64,000 bases of DNA from Geobacillus jurassicus NBRC 107829 (GTDB lineage: Bacteria > Bacillota > Bacilli > Bacillales > Anoxybacillaceae), in the NCBI RefSeq assembly GCF_001544315.1, contig NZ_BCQG01000002.1, positions 62,001 through 126,000 on the forward strand, given 5' to 3'. Below, in pieces: positions 17,701 through 25,761 of the stretch. The position numbers and the translations under genes were made by a program. How positions within the stretch are numbered: the stretch's first letter is position 1; each line of letters begins with the position of its first letter. The notes beneath the pieces are model-generated. The model did no database searches. It saw only the letters and a list, made by a program, of their open reading frames with translations, and was not told where the DNA came from.

Positions 17701-17974
17701 AACCGCCGGGGGCGAGGAAATCAAAATTAAGGATCTTTTTGCCTACTATAAAACCATTCATTCGGGAACAGCAGGACTGGAATTAGTCAGCCATGACTGT
17801 AGCTTCTCCCTCTCAGGCGTCGGTTCAAGAACCCTCAAACGATTCGAGAAATACCAAGTAGATGTACTCGGCAACATCTACAAAGTGAGAGGGGAAAAGA
17901 GAGTTGGGTTGGCGTCATCTGCTCATTCGAAAACCGGGGAAACTGTCCGTCCGTTACAATCAACTCGTGATTGA
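14711..17974 (+). CDS. cas9: Cas9, type II-C, GeoCas9/ThermoCas9 family
   Basis: Predicted 1087 residues from GTG at 14711, with GGGAGGGG about 7 nt upstream; this equals the length I recall for GeoCas9. The RuvC-I motif GLDIGITSVGWA has Asp8; an arginine-rich bridge helix follows (ARRRLRRRKHRLERIRR). The HNH motif VEVDHVIPYSRSLDD has His582. RuvC-III carries DLHHAVDA with His719 and Asp723. The C-terminal PAM-interacting domain is present but differs from published GeoCas9 at several positions near the end (for example the stretch after KDLFAYYKTIHSG). Close homologs recognise an N4CRAA or N4CNAA-type PAM; I infer something similar. Cas9 cuts both DNA strands guided by crRNA and tracrRNA. 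The gene overlaps cas1 by 71 nt. Confidence 0.98.
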   Translation: MRHKIGLDIGITSVGWAVINLDIPRIEDLGVRIFDRAENPQTGESLALPRRLARSARRRLRRRKHRLERIRRLLIREGILTKEELDKLFEEKHEIDVWQLRVEALDRKLNNDELARVLLHLAKRRGFKSNRKSERNNKENSTMLKHIEENRAILSGYRTVAEMIVKDPKFAFHKRNKGENYTNTIARDDLEREIKLIFTKQREYGNIVCTETFENEYIMIWASQRPFASKNDIEKKVGFCTFEPKEKRAPKATYTFQSFVAWEHINKLRLVSPTGTRGLTDEERRLLYEQAFHKNKITYHDIRTLLHLPDDTYFKGIVYDRGAPLKQSETIRFLELDAYHQIRKAVDKVYGKGKSSSFLPIDFDTFGYALTLFKDDADIRSYLRNEYEQNGKRMPNLANKVYDNELIEELLNLSFTKFGHLSLKALRNILPYMEQGEVYSVACERAGYTFTGPKKKQKTLLLPNIPPIANPVVMRALTQARKVVNAIIKKYGSPVSIHIELARDLSQTFDERRKTKREQDENRKKNETAIRQLMEYGLTINPTGHDIVKFKLWSEQNGRCAYSLQPIEIERLLEPGYVEVDHVIPYSRSLDDSYTNKVLVLTKENREKGNRIPAEYLGVGTERWQQFKTFVLTNKQFSKKKRDRLLRLHYDENEEAEWKNRNLNDTRYISRFFANFIREHLKFAESDDKQKVYTVNGRVTAHLRSRWDFNKNREESDLHHAVDAAIVACTSPSDIARVTAFYQRREQCKESAKKAEPHFPQPWPHFADELRARLSKNPKESIKALNLGNYDDQKLESLQPVFVSRMPKRSVTGAAHQETLRRYIGIDERSGKIQTVVKTKLSEIKLDETGHFPMYGKESDPRTYEAIRQRLLEHNNDPKKAFQEPLYKPKKNGEPGPIIRTVKIIDTKNQVIPLNDGKTVAYNSNIVRVDVFEKDGKYYCVPVYTMDIMKGVLPNKSIEPNKPYSEWKEMTEDYTFRFSLYPNDLIRIELPREKTIKTAGGEEIKIKDLFAYYKTIHSGTAGLELVSHDCSFSLSGVGSRTLKRFEKYQVDVLGNIYKVRGEKRVGLASSAHSKTGETVRPLQSTRD

Positions 17975-18803
17975 ACAAGAAGAAAAAGTTTCTATCCCAT
18001 TAGAAGATATTTGTTCCATTGTGATTGAAGAGCAAGCGGTCAGCGTGACAGCAGCCGCCTTAAGCAAAATGGCGGAGTATAACATCACCCTGTTCACTTG
18101 CGATCAAAAGCGTCTGCCAAACGGAATATTACAGCCGTTCCAAAAACATTCCCGGCAAGTAGGCGTGCTGCACATGCAGTACGCCTACTCCAAACCTTTT
18201 AAAAAGCGAATTTGGCAGCGAATTGTCATCCAAAAGTTGGTCAACCAAGGAAAATGCCTAGAGTTCCTTCACAAAGAAGGAGCCGACGAGCTATACCGCA
18301 TCAGCAAAACCGTCGACTCTGGAGACAGCAATAACCGTGAAGCGTATGGAGCCAAAAAGTACTTCCAGTATTTATTTGGCAGTGAATTTACCCGACGAAG
18401 CGACTCAGTGGTGAACGCTTCTTTAAATTACGGATACGCCATTATGCGGGGACTGGTCGCCCGCTCTCTCGTCGGGTATGGTTTTTTCCCGTGCTTAGGA
18501 ATTTACCACGATAACGAGTTGAACAAATTTAATCTCGCTGATGACTTTATGGAAGTACTGCGCCCGCTCGTCGACCTATACGTGGCCCAACACATTCAAC
18601 TGGATGATGAATTTTCTCCGTCCGTTCGGGCAGACTTATATAATTTGGCCAATATGGACATACTATTGAATGGAGAAAAGCTGACCGTCGTGAACGCGGT
18701 GGAAGAAATGACAAAAAGCTTCGTCACCGCAAGCCGAAGCCAAGACCCTTCGTTGTTGAAATTGCCGGAACTTCTCCCATTGCAACTGCACGTGTATGAG
18801 TAA
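17904..18803 (+). CDS. cas1: Cas1 integrase, type II-C
   Basis: Predicted 299 residues from TTG at 17904, inside the cas9 3' end, preceded by the purine-rich GAGAGGGGAAAAGAG. The start (GWRHLLIRKPGKLSV) and the middle NREAYGAKKYFQYLFG, with its catalytic Glu, followed by IYHDNELNKFNLADDFMEVLRP, with the metal-binding His and acidic residues, are characteristic of type II Cas1. With Cas2 it inserts new spacers. It overlaps cas2 by 8 nt, so cas9-cas1-cas2 form one translationally coupled operon. No csn2 or cas4 is present, as expected for II-C. Confidence 0.96.
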   Translation: MGWRHLLIRKPGKLSVRYNQLVIEQEEKVSIPLEDICSIVIEEQAVSVTAAALSKMAEYNITLFTCDQKRLPNGILQPFQKHSRQVGVLHMQYAYSKPFKKRIWQRIVIQKLVNQGKCLEFLHKEGADELYRISKTVDSGDSNNREAYGAKKYFQYLFGSEFTRRSDSVVNASLNYGYAIMRGLVARSLVGYGFFPCLGIYHDNELNKFNLADDFMEVLRPLVDLYVAQHIQLDDEFSPSVRADLYNLANMDILLNGEKLTVVNAVEEMTKSFVTASRSQDPSLLKLPELLPLQLHVYE

Positions 18804-19116
18804 GTTTATGCGATTGCTCGTCTTTTTTGACCTTCCCGTCGTGACCAATCGGGAGAAGCGCGAATACCGGCGATTTCGCACATTCCTGCTAAACGAAGGG
18901 TACGATATGTTGCAGTTTTCGGTCTACAGCCGCGTCTGCCATGGACACGAAGCAACGGACAAACACCTAGCAAGGTTAAAACGCAACTTACCCCCTCGAG
19001 GATCGATTCGGGCAATGGTCGTAACGGAAAAGCAGTACGCAAAAATGCAGCTGCTTCTTGGGGAGCCGACAGCACAAGAAAAGAAAATCACATCCACCCA
19101 GCTGACGCTTTTTTAA
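18796..19116 (+). CDS. cas2: Cas2, type II-C
   Basis: Predicted 106 residues, starting MSKFMRLLVFFDLPV; a second in-frame ATG four codons in is possible. The N-terminal beta strand ending in FFDLP with the conserved Asp, then the EKREYRRFRTFLLNEGYDMLQFSVYSR region, define Cas2. It forms a dimer that bridges two Cas1 dimers in the adaptation complex. It is last in the cas9-cas1-cas2 operon; a terminator and then the II-C array follow. Confidence 0.96.
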   Translation: MSKFMRLLVFFDLPVVTNREKREYRRFRTFLLNEGYDMLQFSVYSRVCHGHEATDKHLARLKRNLPPRGSIRAMVVTEKQYAKMQLLLGEPTAQEKKITSTQLTLF

Positions 19117-19172
19117 AAAAAACGGGAATGGTTCCCCTTTTTTGCATAAGCACATTTGCATTTTTTGAAAGC

Positions 19173-19209
19173 AAAAAAGCCTGCGATCCTTGAGATAGCA
19201 GGCTTTTTT
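19173..19209. terminator. Bidirectional terminator between cas2 and the II-C array
   Basis: A run of A followed by AGCCTGC pairs with GCAGGCT followed by a run of T (stem about 19178-19185 with 19198-19204). It works in both directions: it would stop the cas9-cas1-cas2 transcript on the plus strand and array transcripts arriving on the minus strand. Confidence 0.8.
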
Positions 19210-19217
19210 GGATACGT

Positions 19218-20371
19218 ATTATACCACAGCGATAATCTCAGGGGAACTATGACAGCTGTTGTGTACATAGCTTTTTTAATTTATTATACCACAGCGATAA
19301 TCTCAGGGGAACTATGACCTTCACCTCGTACTCGACAAGACCACGTATATTATACCACAGCGATAATCTCAGGGGAACTATGACCCGATTAACCCCCTTT
19401 TCAAACCGCCACCATTATACCACAGCGATAATCTCAGGGGAACTATGACCTTCGCAAGGCTAACACTGAACTAATCGTCATTATACCACAGCGATAATCT
19501 CAGGGGAACTATGACCTCCTATGTTATTTCCTTTTTCTGATTATAATTATACCACAGCGATAATCTCAGGGGAACTATGACACCATGTCTGCCTCAAGTT
19601 TCGCGACACGCATTATACCACAGCGATAATCTCAGGGGAACTATGACGCATCCATTTAAATCCCTCTCCGTTCAGAATTATACCACAGCGATAATCTCAG
19701 GGGAACTATGACCTGTCCCACGGAGGACAAGTCAGTACTCCATTATACCACAGCGATAATCTCAGGGGAACTATGACAATGGCTCACAGTGTCTTTATAT
19801 TGCTTATATTATACCACAGCGATAATCTCAGGGGAACTATGACAATACAAACGCTTCATTGTCGCGCATTTTTATTATACCACAGCGATAATCTCAGGGG
19901 AACTATGACTTGAGGAACCGCGAGTCATTGGTGAGTGCGATTATACCACAGCGATAATCTCAGGGGAACTATGACACCGCTTGTATTCCTCAGACATGCA
20001 CACCTATTATACCACAGCGATAATCTCAGGGGAACTATGACAGATATGTATGATTTTAATACAAATGAATTATTATACCACAGCGATAATCTCAGGGGAA
20101 CTATGACAGATATGTATGATTTTAATACAAATGAATTATTATACCACAGCGATAATCTCAGGGGAACTATGACCTGATCCAAGGAAACCTGTTCTTAGAC
20201 TTGATTATACCACAGCGATAATCTCAGGGGAACTATGACCGACGCCATTCCGTCCACGCCATGACCGCCATTATACCACAGCGATAATCTCAGGGGAACT
20301 ATGACTTTAAATTTTACAACGATTGCTCCGATCAAATTATACCACAGCGATAATCTCAGGGGAACTATGAC
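19218..20371 (-). CRISPR. Type II-C CRISPR array, 18 repeats / 17 spacers
   Basis: Eighteen 36-bp repeats (plus-strand start ATTATACCACAGCGATAATC) begin at 19218, 19283, 19349, 19414, 19480, 19546, 19612, 19677, 19742, 19808, 19874, 19940, 20006, 20072, 20138, 20204, 20270 and 20336; spacers are 29-30 nt. The complement begins GTCATAGTTCCCC and ends TGTGGTATAAT; it matches the GeoCas9 crRNA repeat and pairs with the tracrRNA anti-repeat, so functional crRNAs come from the minus strand. Every repeat ends in the extended -10 box TGGTATAAT. Spacers 13 (20042-20071) and 14 (20108-20137) are identical. Only 24 nt separate the array from the jetD stop, leaving no room for a conventional leader on that side. 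Confidence 0.97.
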
Positions 20372-20395
20372 GCTTCTTCCATTATCCCCATCCTG

Positions 20396-21640
20396 CTAAG
20401 GAAAGGACTTGTTCGCCCCGTCCTTCTCTATATCCCCCTCCAACCTCCCGATAATCGCCTCTTGATACCCCGCCTTTTTGCGCCGCTTCATCTCTTCTTT
20501 CACCGGAAGCAAGTCCTCTGCCGAGATCGATGCGAGTTTGGCGAGCCGCTCAGGTGGAAGTTCGATCGCTGGGTTGGCCGCCACGTAATCGTCCAAGGAA
20601 AAGCGCCAGAGTGCGACGGCCGAGCCGTACCGTTCAAGCAATCGTTCGGCCATGGCCAATCCTTCCGGGTCAAAATCGCCGGAGTAAAGCAGGCGCGCGC
20701 CAGAGGCAGCGAGCAAATCCAGCAGTTTCATCGTCGCCAAGTTCATTTGCCCGTTTGTGCTCACAAGCGGGGCGCGGGTGTCAAGCAACGTGGAGAAAAC
20801 ACCAGCGTTTTCCACAATGTACACCGTCCCGCCGCGGGCAGGATAGGCGCGCGCAAGCGGCAGCACTTCCCGCAGCGGCACGTTCAGCGCCGCGTTTGTT
20901 TCCGCGGCGGCGGAAAAGACGGGATGGGAACCGTTTTCCGTTTCCGCTAGGATGTTGGCGCACGTGACAAAGTTCAATATATCCTCACGGAGCAGCCCGA
21001 CTGACTGCAACAATTCATTGACGCTCTCGACCGACGCCACATCCCACTCGCCCGGTACAGTCGCTTGCAAGGCGGCTAACAACAGTTTGCCGGAAAGCGT
21101 GGGCAAATCGAACGCATGCGGATCGCCTGCCACTTGCTGGGCAAAGAGCGGGAGGCGCATGTACGAAGAGAGCGGCAGGCGGCGCAGAGCGGCGCCGACA
21201 AGGCGGACGGCGGCCTCAAGGCCGTTGCGGTCGGTTTCGTACGCCGCTTGGACGAAGCGCTGGCTGCGAACCGCCTCAACCCAATGATGCTCCTTCACAA
21301 GGCGCGCGAAAAACCGCTCCCTTTCTTCTTCCGCCGCTTGCCGCTGTTCTCTTTTTGACACGAGCCTCTCGCCGAAATATTGTTCGAGCAGTTCCACAAG
21401 CCCAATGCCTGCGAACCGCGTTTGTTCGAGCTGTTTTTCAAAATCAGAGAGGGAGACGCGCGAGACGTCTTTGCCGAAAAAGGCGGCGATCGTCTCCCGC
21501 TCTTCATCGGAAAACGCCGCCAACGAAACCGTGCCGCCAACGCGGCCGAGCGACTCGTACTTGCGCTTCATCTCGACCAATAGGCGGTGGAACGCTGGCT
21601 CAGAGCGGAAAAAGGCGGATGCTTCCTTGGCTGTGCTCAC
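20396..21640 (-). CDS. jetD: Wadjet JetD, Toprim-type nuclease (DUF2399/TIGR02679)
   Basis: About 414 residues from GTG at 21640, chosen because GTGA overlaps the jetC stop; an ATG at 21658 is the alternative. The C-terminal half carries the Toprim pattern: VENAGVF, with the conserved Glu, and about 40 residues later YSGDFDPEG (about residue 319), the metal-binding DxD. JetD is the subunit that cuts closed circular DNA after the JetABC complex has extruded it. The protein ends 24 nt from the II-C array with no terminator seen; array transcripts on the same strand could be fed by jet read-through. Confidence 0.88.
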   Translation of the reverse strand: MSTAKEASAFFRSEPAFHRLLVEMKRKYESLGRVGGTVSLAAFSDEERETIAAFFGKDVSRVSLSDFEKQLEQTRFAGIGLVELLEQYFGERLVSKREQRQAAEEERERFFARLVKEHHWVEAVRSQRFVQAAYETDRNGLEAAVRLVGAALRRLPLSSYMRLPLFAQQVAGDPHAFDLPTLSGKLLLAALQATVPGEWDVASVESVNELLQSVGLLREDILNFVTCANILAETENGSHPVFSAAAETNAALNVPLREVLPLARAYPARGGTVYIVENAGVFSTLLDTRAPLVSTNGQMNLATMKLLDLLAASGARLLYSGDFDPEGLAMAERLLERYGSAVALWRFSLDDYVAANPAIELPPERLAKLASISAEDLLPVKEEMKRRKKAGYQEAIIGRLEGDIEKDGANKSFP

Positions 21641-24600
21641 GTCTCGATCATCTCCCATTCTTGGTCATCGGTGACGAGCTGTTTGACGCGCCCATTCCAA
21701 CGATAATGAATGACGGTGACAAACGACGCATTGCGCGGGCGGACGAGCTCACAAATGGATAAAGCGGGCACGGTGTCGTAGTCGCCCCAGAGCGCCTGCG
21801 AGTTCATGATGTAGTTAAAGCCGAGCTGTTCGACAAGGCCGAATAGGTTGCGGATGTTGTTTTCATCGACGCCAGCGAACGCCTCGTCGAGCGAGATGAT
21901 GTACGGCGCGTCATCGCCCGCTTCCTGGTAACGTGAATACGCCGCGGCAAAGAGCGGGATGTACATCGCCATCGCCTTTTCCCCACCGCTGAATTGGTAA
22001 AAGCGATGGTTCGTCAGCTCGCGTTTCGGCTCGTTCGCTTTTTCGTAATAAAGGGTGAACGCAAACCATTTTCGATAGTCAAGCACTTCTTTTATGATTT
22101 GATGAAGCGTGTTGCCTTGACCGCGCTCCTCAAGCAGTTCGCGGGCACGGGCGATTTTCGAGCGGAAGTGGTTCGTCACCCGCTGCAAATCTTCCTCTTT
22201 CAACAACCGCGGATCGATCCGCAACAGGCGGACCAACTCCTTCGTGTCGAGCTCCGCTTCCGTTTCTGCCGTTTTCGGTTTCCATTGAATGGACAACACG
22301 AGTCCTGATGACGTATCAAGCCCGCCCATCAGCTTGTTCATATCGCTCACCCACCGCTCGGCGCGCTGGATGCGGCTGCGCAAAATGCGGCCGACCGATT
22401 TTAAAATGACGTCCTCATACAGCTCGCGGTCTTGTTCTTTCATATATTCGTGCTGCAAGACGATGTCGCGTTCCACTTCCGCCAACACCGCAAACGGCGT
22501 GGCGCGCTGGCCTTTGTAGTCGAGGAAAATGACGTGGCGCTCCTGTTTTTCCCGCCAGTCCGCCGCTTTCATCGCCATTTCGTCGTCTGGTGCGGATGTG
22601 ATCCATTCGTGATCTCCGTCATCCGGCAGCCGCTCGAGCGTCGCCCGGTATTCGGTCAAGTTGGACGACTCTTGGAAAAAGACGGTGTTCAGTCGGGCGA
22701 GAAGCGAGGAGCGCGTCTCTTTCAGCACCGCTTCATACCGTCGTTTCGCTTCTTTCGCCTGTTCCGGAAGCGAACGCGAGCGGTCTAGTTCCACCAACCC
22801 GAGCGCCGCTTCGCGGGCGAACGACTCTTCCCACATGGCGGCAAGCCTGCGGGCGAATGCTTCCCGTTTCTCTCCTTTTTCCAATTCTGCGCGGACGAAC
22901 GCCAACTGCTGTTCCGTCCGCGCCCGTTCGTTGACAAGCCGCGGAATTTCGCCGCGCAACGCAGCGAGCCGTTCCCGAATGCGGGCGATTTCCGCGCGAA
23001 TGTCGTCCGCTCCCATTTGCGCAAGCGTCCGTTCCATTTCCGAAATTCGCAAAGCCAGCCGTTCCTCTTCATCGAGTAGCCGATTTCGCTCTCCTTTGGC
23101 CTCATCGATCTCTTCGGTCAGCGCCGCCAGCCGCTCTTGTTGCTGGGTGATCATTGCTGCGATATGGCACGCCTCGCGATAATGGACTTCCAGCTCGTGC
23201 AAGTGGCGGACGTACGATTTCATGACCAGCCGTGCTTGTTCGCAGCCGTCCGGAGAAAATGCCAAATCAAGCCCCGCCGACTGTTCACGCAGCGTCTGTT
23301 TCAACTGTTGCCACTCTCGGGCCAAGCGGGCGGCTTTTTCTTCTTGCCGCTTCCAGTCTCGTTCTTTGCTTTCGGCCTGGCGGCGGGCTTCCTCGCGTTC
23401 CTCAAACGCCGTGCGCACATCGCGGTCGGATGGAAACGCGGCAAACCAGTCCGCAAGCGCGGCAATGGCGGCTTCGACTGATTCATGTTCCGTCCGCAAA
23501 CGGTCGCGCTGGCGCCGCAACGCGGCGATTTCTTCTTCCAGCGCCGCGATTTTCTCCATCCGCCACCGTTCTCTCGCCGTGCGGCCGATAAACATCGCCT
23601 GCTCTCTCACTGGCGCGTGCCCACGCAACAGGCCGATCGCATAGCGACCCGCCTCATCGAGCGCCATGCCTCCTTCTTGTTCCGCATCGGTGATGACGAT
23701 GCTTCGGAGAACGTCATCAATCCGCTCAGCAGACACGGGCGCGTCCGCATCGGGACGCAAATAGTCGGCGAGTGTATGCGCCATATGGACAGGGTTCGGA
23801 ATGAGCACGCGGTCGCAAACCACATCGACATCGCGGTCCGCGATGAGCGCATCGAGCAGCCCGGCGTGCGAGAGCGCTGATTCGATCCGCTCGCGCACGT
23901 TCTCTGGCACATGGTCGACAAATTCAACGGCGGCATAGAACGGGACAAAGGCCACCCCTTGCCGCTTGAGTTCGGCGCGGGCGGCGGCGGTTTGCTCGTC
24001 GCGCTCCGGCTCGGGGTCTCGTTCGTCTCGCCAATGGCGAAGTTCGGCTTCACGGTCCACCAGTTCGCTGTCCAGCAGACGGATCTCATGTTCCATCCGC
24101 CACTTCTCGTCGTTCTTCTTGCCGATGGCGGCGTAATACGCTTCAGCGAACGGGCGCTTGATGTCATCGATCGAATACCGCTCATAGATGGCGCTCACTT
24201 GCCGCAGAAACGCCTGAATATCCGCTTCCGAAACCTCGATTTCTTCCCTCTCGAGCCAGGCGAGCACCTGCTGTTCAAAGCGCTCTTTTTCTTGCTCGAG
24301 CAGTTCATCCCACTTTCGCTGCTGGTGGCGCCATTCGTCCACTTCCCGCTGCAATTCGCCCGCTTCTTTGCTCGCCTCCTCATAGCGCCCTTTCAAATCG
24401 TCATGACGGCGCCAAAGATGGGCCAGCTCCTCGAGCCGCTCGATATGGAGATCCGCTTCCCGCTTCCAAGCGGCGAACAGAAATTCCTGCTGCTTTCGGC
24501 GATGGCGGAGAAAATCGTCTTCGTTCACCGCATGGCTGGAGAACGCGCCTTCTTCGGCATCAGCGCGCAGCTGTTCGAGTTCATCCTCAAGAGCGCGTTC

Positions 24601-25761
24601 GATTTCATCGGCCCGTGCTTCCGCTTCATCGAGGCGGCGGCGGTGCTGCCGCCCAAGCCGTTCTTTTTCCTCGATCGCCCGTTCGTGCCGCTCCCGCCGT
24701 TCTTGCAGACGCTTCCGCTCGGCTTTGAGCTCTTCGCACTTGTCTGCTTGCCGGAACACCTCATGGCCAGCCAAGTCGATTTCGCGCGCCCGCAGCACGT
24801 CTTCTTCGCGGCGAAGGCTCGTGATTTTCTCGTCAAGCTCGGCAAGCCCCTTCTGCGCCTGCTCCTCTTCGCTTCGGCGGCGGTGCTGCTCGGCGGCAAG
24901 CTGTTCGGCTTGTTTCGCTGCTTTCTCGTATTCCATCGCTTTTTCTGCAATCATATATTCATTGTACTGGCGGTATTGGTCGCACAAACGCTTCAACGAC
25001 CGTTCGTCGCGCTCGAGCTGCTCGAGTTGCTGTTTCGCTTGATCCATGTTTTCGATCGTCTCGGACAAATGGCGAAGTTCATCATCGGTCAACGGAGGCA
25101 GCGAGCTTTCCAAAATTTCATAGATGACTGTCGGCTTAAAGTCTTTTGACAGCTTCGGGCTGCGCAGTTGAATGAGCAACTCGATCAATTCTTGAAACGC
25201 CTCAAGCGATTCAAAGCGAAACACATGTTTATTGACGAGCTCCATATAGTCTTTTTGCGTCTCGACGACCGTTCCGCCCACGCCAAGCGTTGCGGCCAGC
25301 TCACGTTTCGTTAACGGGATTTTCTCCCCAGTTTTTTCCTTTTTATATAGGGTGATATCATGCCCGATGCGGCGGTTGTCGAAAATGACAAACCCCCAGA
25401 AGTCGAGGCTTTTTTGCCGCTTCGCGCGCAAGCCGATGCCGGTTGTGACGTACTGGTCGGATTCTTTTCGCTTATATTCCAAAAACAAATACCCCGTCCG
25501 TTCATCGCGGTCCACGACATCTTTTTCTCCAAGCAAGTAGTCTTCCATCCGCCGCGCTCGCGAGCCGAACGGGTCGAGCCGATCGGGCGTCTTTTTGCCG
25601 TCCAAAAGCACGGGGATCAAGCTTTGCATCGTCACCGACTTGCCCGCCCCGTTGCTTCCTCTTAACAGCAGCTTGCCATCGGCGAAATAGAAATATTGCT
25701 CATCGTAATACCAGAAATTAATCAGCCCGGCGCGATGGAGCACCCACGGATTGGCCATCAT
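21637..25761 (-). CDS. jetC: Wadjet JetC, SMC-like ATPase (TIGR02680)
   Basis: About 1374 residues from the double ATG at 25761/25758, with GAGGGGGAAG immediately upstream. Walker A is GSNGAGKS (residues 35-42). Two very long coiled-coil arms rich in Glu, Arg, Ala and Gln flank a central hinge-like segment near residues 590-760. The C-terminal head has the signature QFSGGEKAMAMYIPLF followed by a Walker B acidic pair in ISLDEAFAGVD. This is the architecture of MukB/RecF-like condensins. In Wadjet it powers loop extrusion of invading plasmid DNA. The start lies about 44 nt inside jetB, and jetD overlaps its stop, so the operon is tightly coupled. Confidence 0.92.
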   Translation of the reverse strand: MMANPWVLHRAGLINFWYYDEQYFYFADGKLLLRGSNGAGKSVTMQSLIPVLLDGKKTPDRLDPFGSRARRMEDYLLGEKDVVDRDERTGYLFLEYKRKESDQYVTTGIGLRAKRQKSLDFWGFVIFDNRRIGHDITLYKKEKTGEKIPLTKRELAATLGVGGTVVETQKDYMELVNKHVFRFESLEAFQELIELLIQLRSPKLSKDFKPTVIYEILESSLPPLTDDELRHLSETIENMDQAKQQLEQLERDERSLKRLCDQYRQYNEYMIAEKAMEYEKAAKQAEQLAAEQHRRRSEEEQAQKGLAELDEKITSLRREEDVLRAREIDLAGHEVFRQADKCEELKAERKRLQERRERHERAIEEKERLGRQHRRRLDEAEARADEIERALEDELEQLRADAEEGAFSSHAVNEDDFLRHRRKQQEFLFAAWKREADLHIERLEELAHLWRRHDDLKGRYEEASKEAGELQREVDEWRHQQRKWDELLEQEKERFEQQVLAWLEREEIEVSEADIQAFLRQVSAIYERYSIDDIKRPFAEAYYAAIGKKNDEKWRMEHEIRLLDSELVDREAELRHWRDERDPEPERDEQTAAARAELKRQGVAFVPFYAAVEFVDHVPENVRERIESALSHAGLLDALIADRDVDVVCDRVLIPNPVHMAHTLADYLRPDADAPVSAERIDDVLRSIVITDAEQEGGMALDEAGRYAIGLLRGHAPVREQAMFIGRTARERWRMEKIAALEEEIAALRRQRDRLRTEHESVEAAIAALADWFAAFPSDRDVRTAFEEREEARRQAESKERDWKRQEEKAARLAREWQQLKQTLREQSAGLDLAFSPDGCEQARLVMKSYVRHLHELEVHYREACHIAAMITQQQERLAALTEEIDEAKGERNRLLDEEERLALRISEMERTLAQMGADDIRAEIARIRERLAALRGEIPRLVNERARTEQQLAFVRAELEKGEKREAFARRLAAMWEESFAREAALGLVELDRSRSLPEQAKEAKRRYEAVLKETRSSLLARLNTVFFQESSNLTEYRATLERLPDDGDHEWITSAPDDEMAMKAADWREKQERHVIFLDYKGQRATPFAVLAEVERDIVLQHEYMKEQDRELYEDVILKSVGRILRSRIQRAERWVSDMNKLMGGLDTSSGLVLSIQWKPKTAETEAELDTKELVRLLRIDPRLLKEEDLQRVTNHFRSKIARARELLEERGQGNTLHQIIKEVLDYRKWFAFTLYYEKANEPKRELTNHRFYQFSGGEKAMAMYIPLFAAAYSRYQEAGDDAPYIISLDEAFAGVDENNIRNLFGLVEQLGFNYIMNSQALWGDYDTVPALSICELVRPRNASFVTVIHYRWNGRVKQLVTDDQEWEMIET

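Noticed and set aside
19925-20182. Frames with LYHSDNLRGTMT repeats
   Set aside because: Translations of the II-C repeats.
20372-20395. A leader for the II-C array on the jetD side
   Set aside because: Only 24 nt are available and they are not AT-rich or promoter-like.
23911-25149. A 412-codon plus-strand frame inside jetC
   Set aside because: Antisense shadow of a GC-rich coiled-coil gene; no ribosome site and no recognisable domains.
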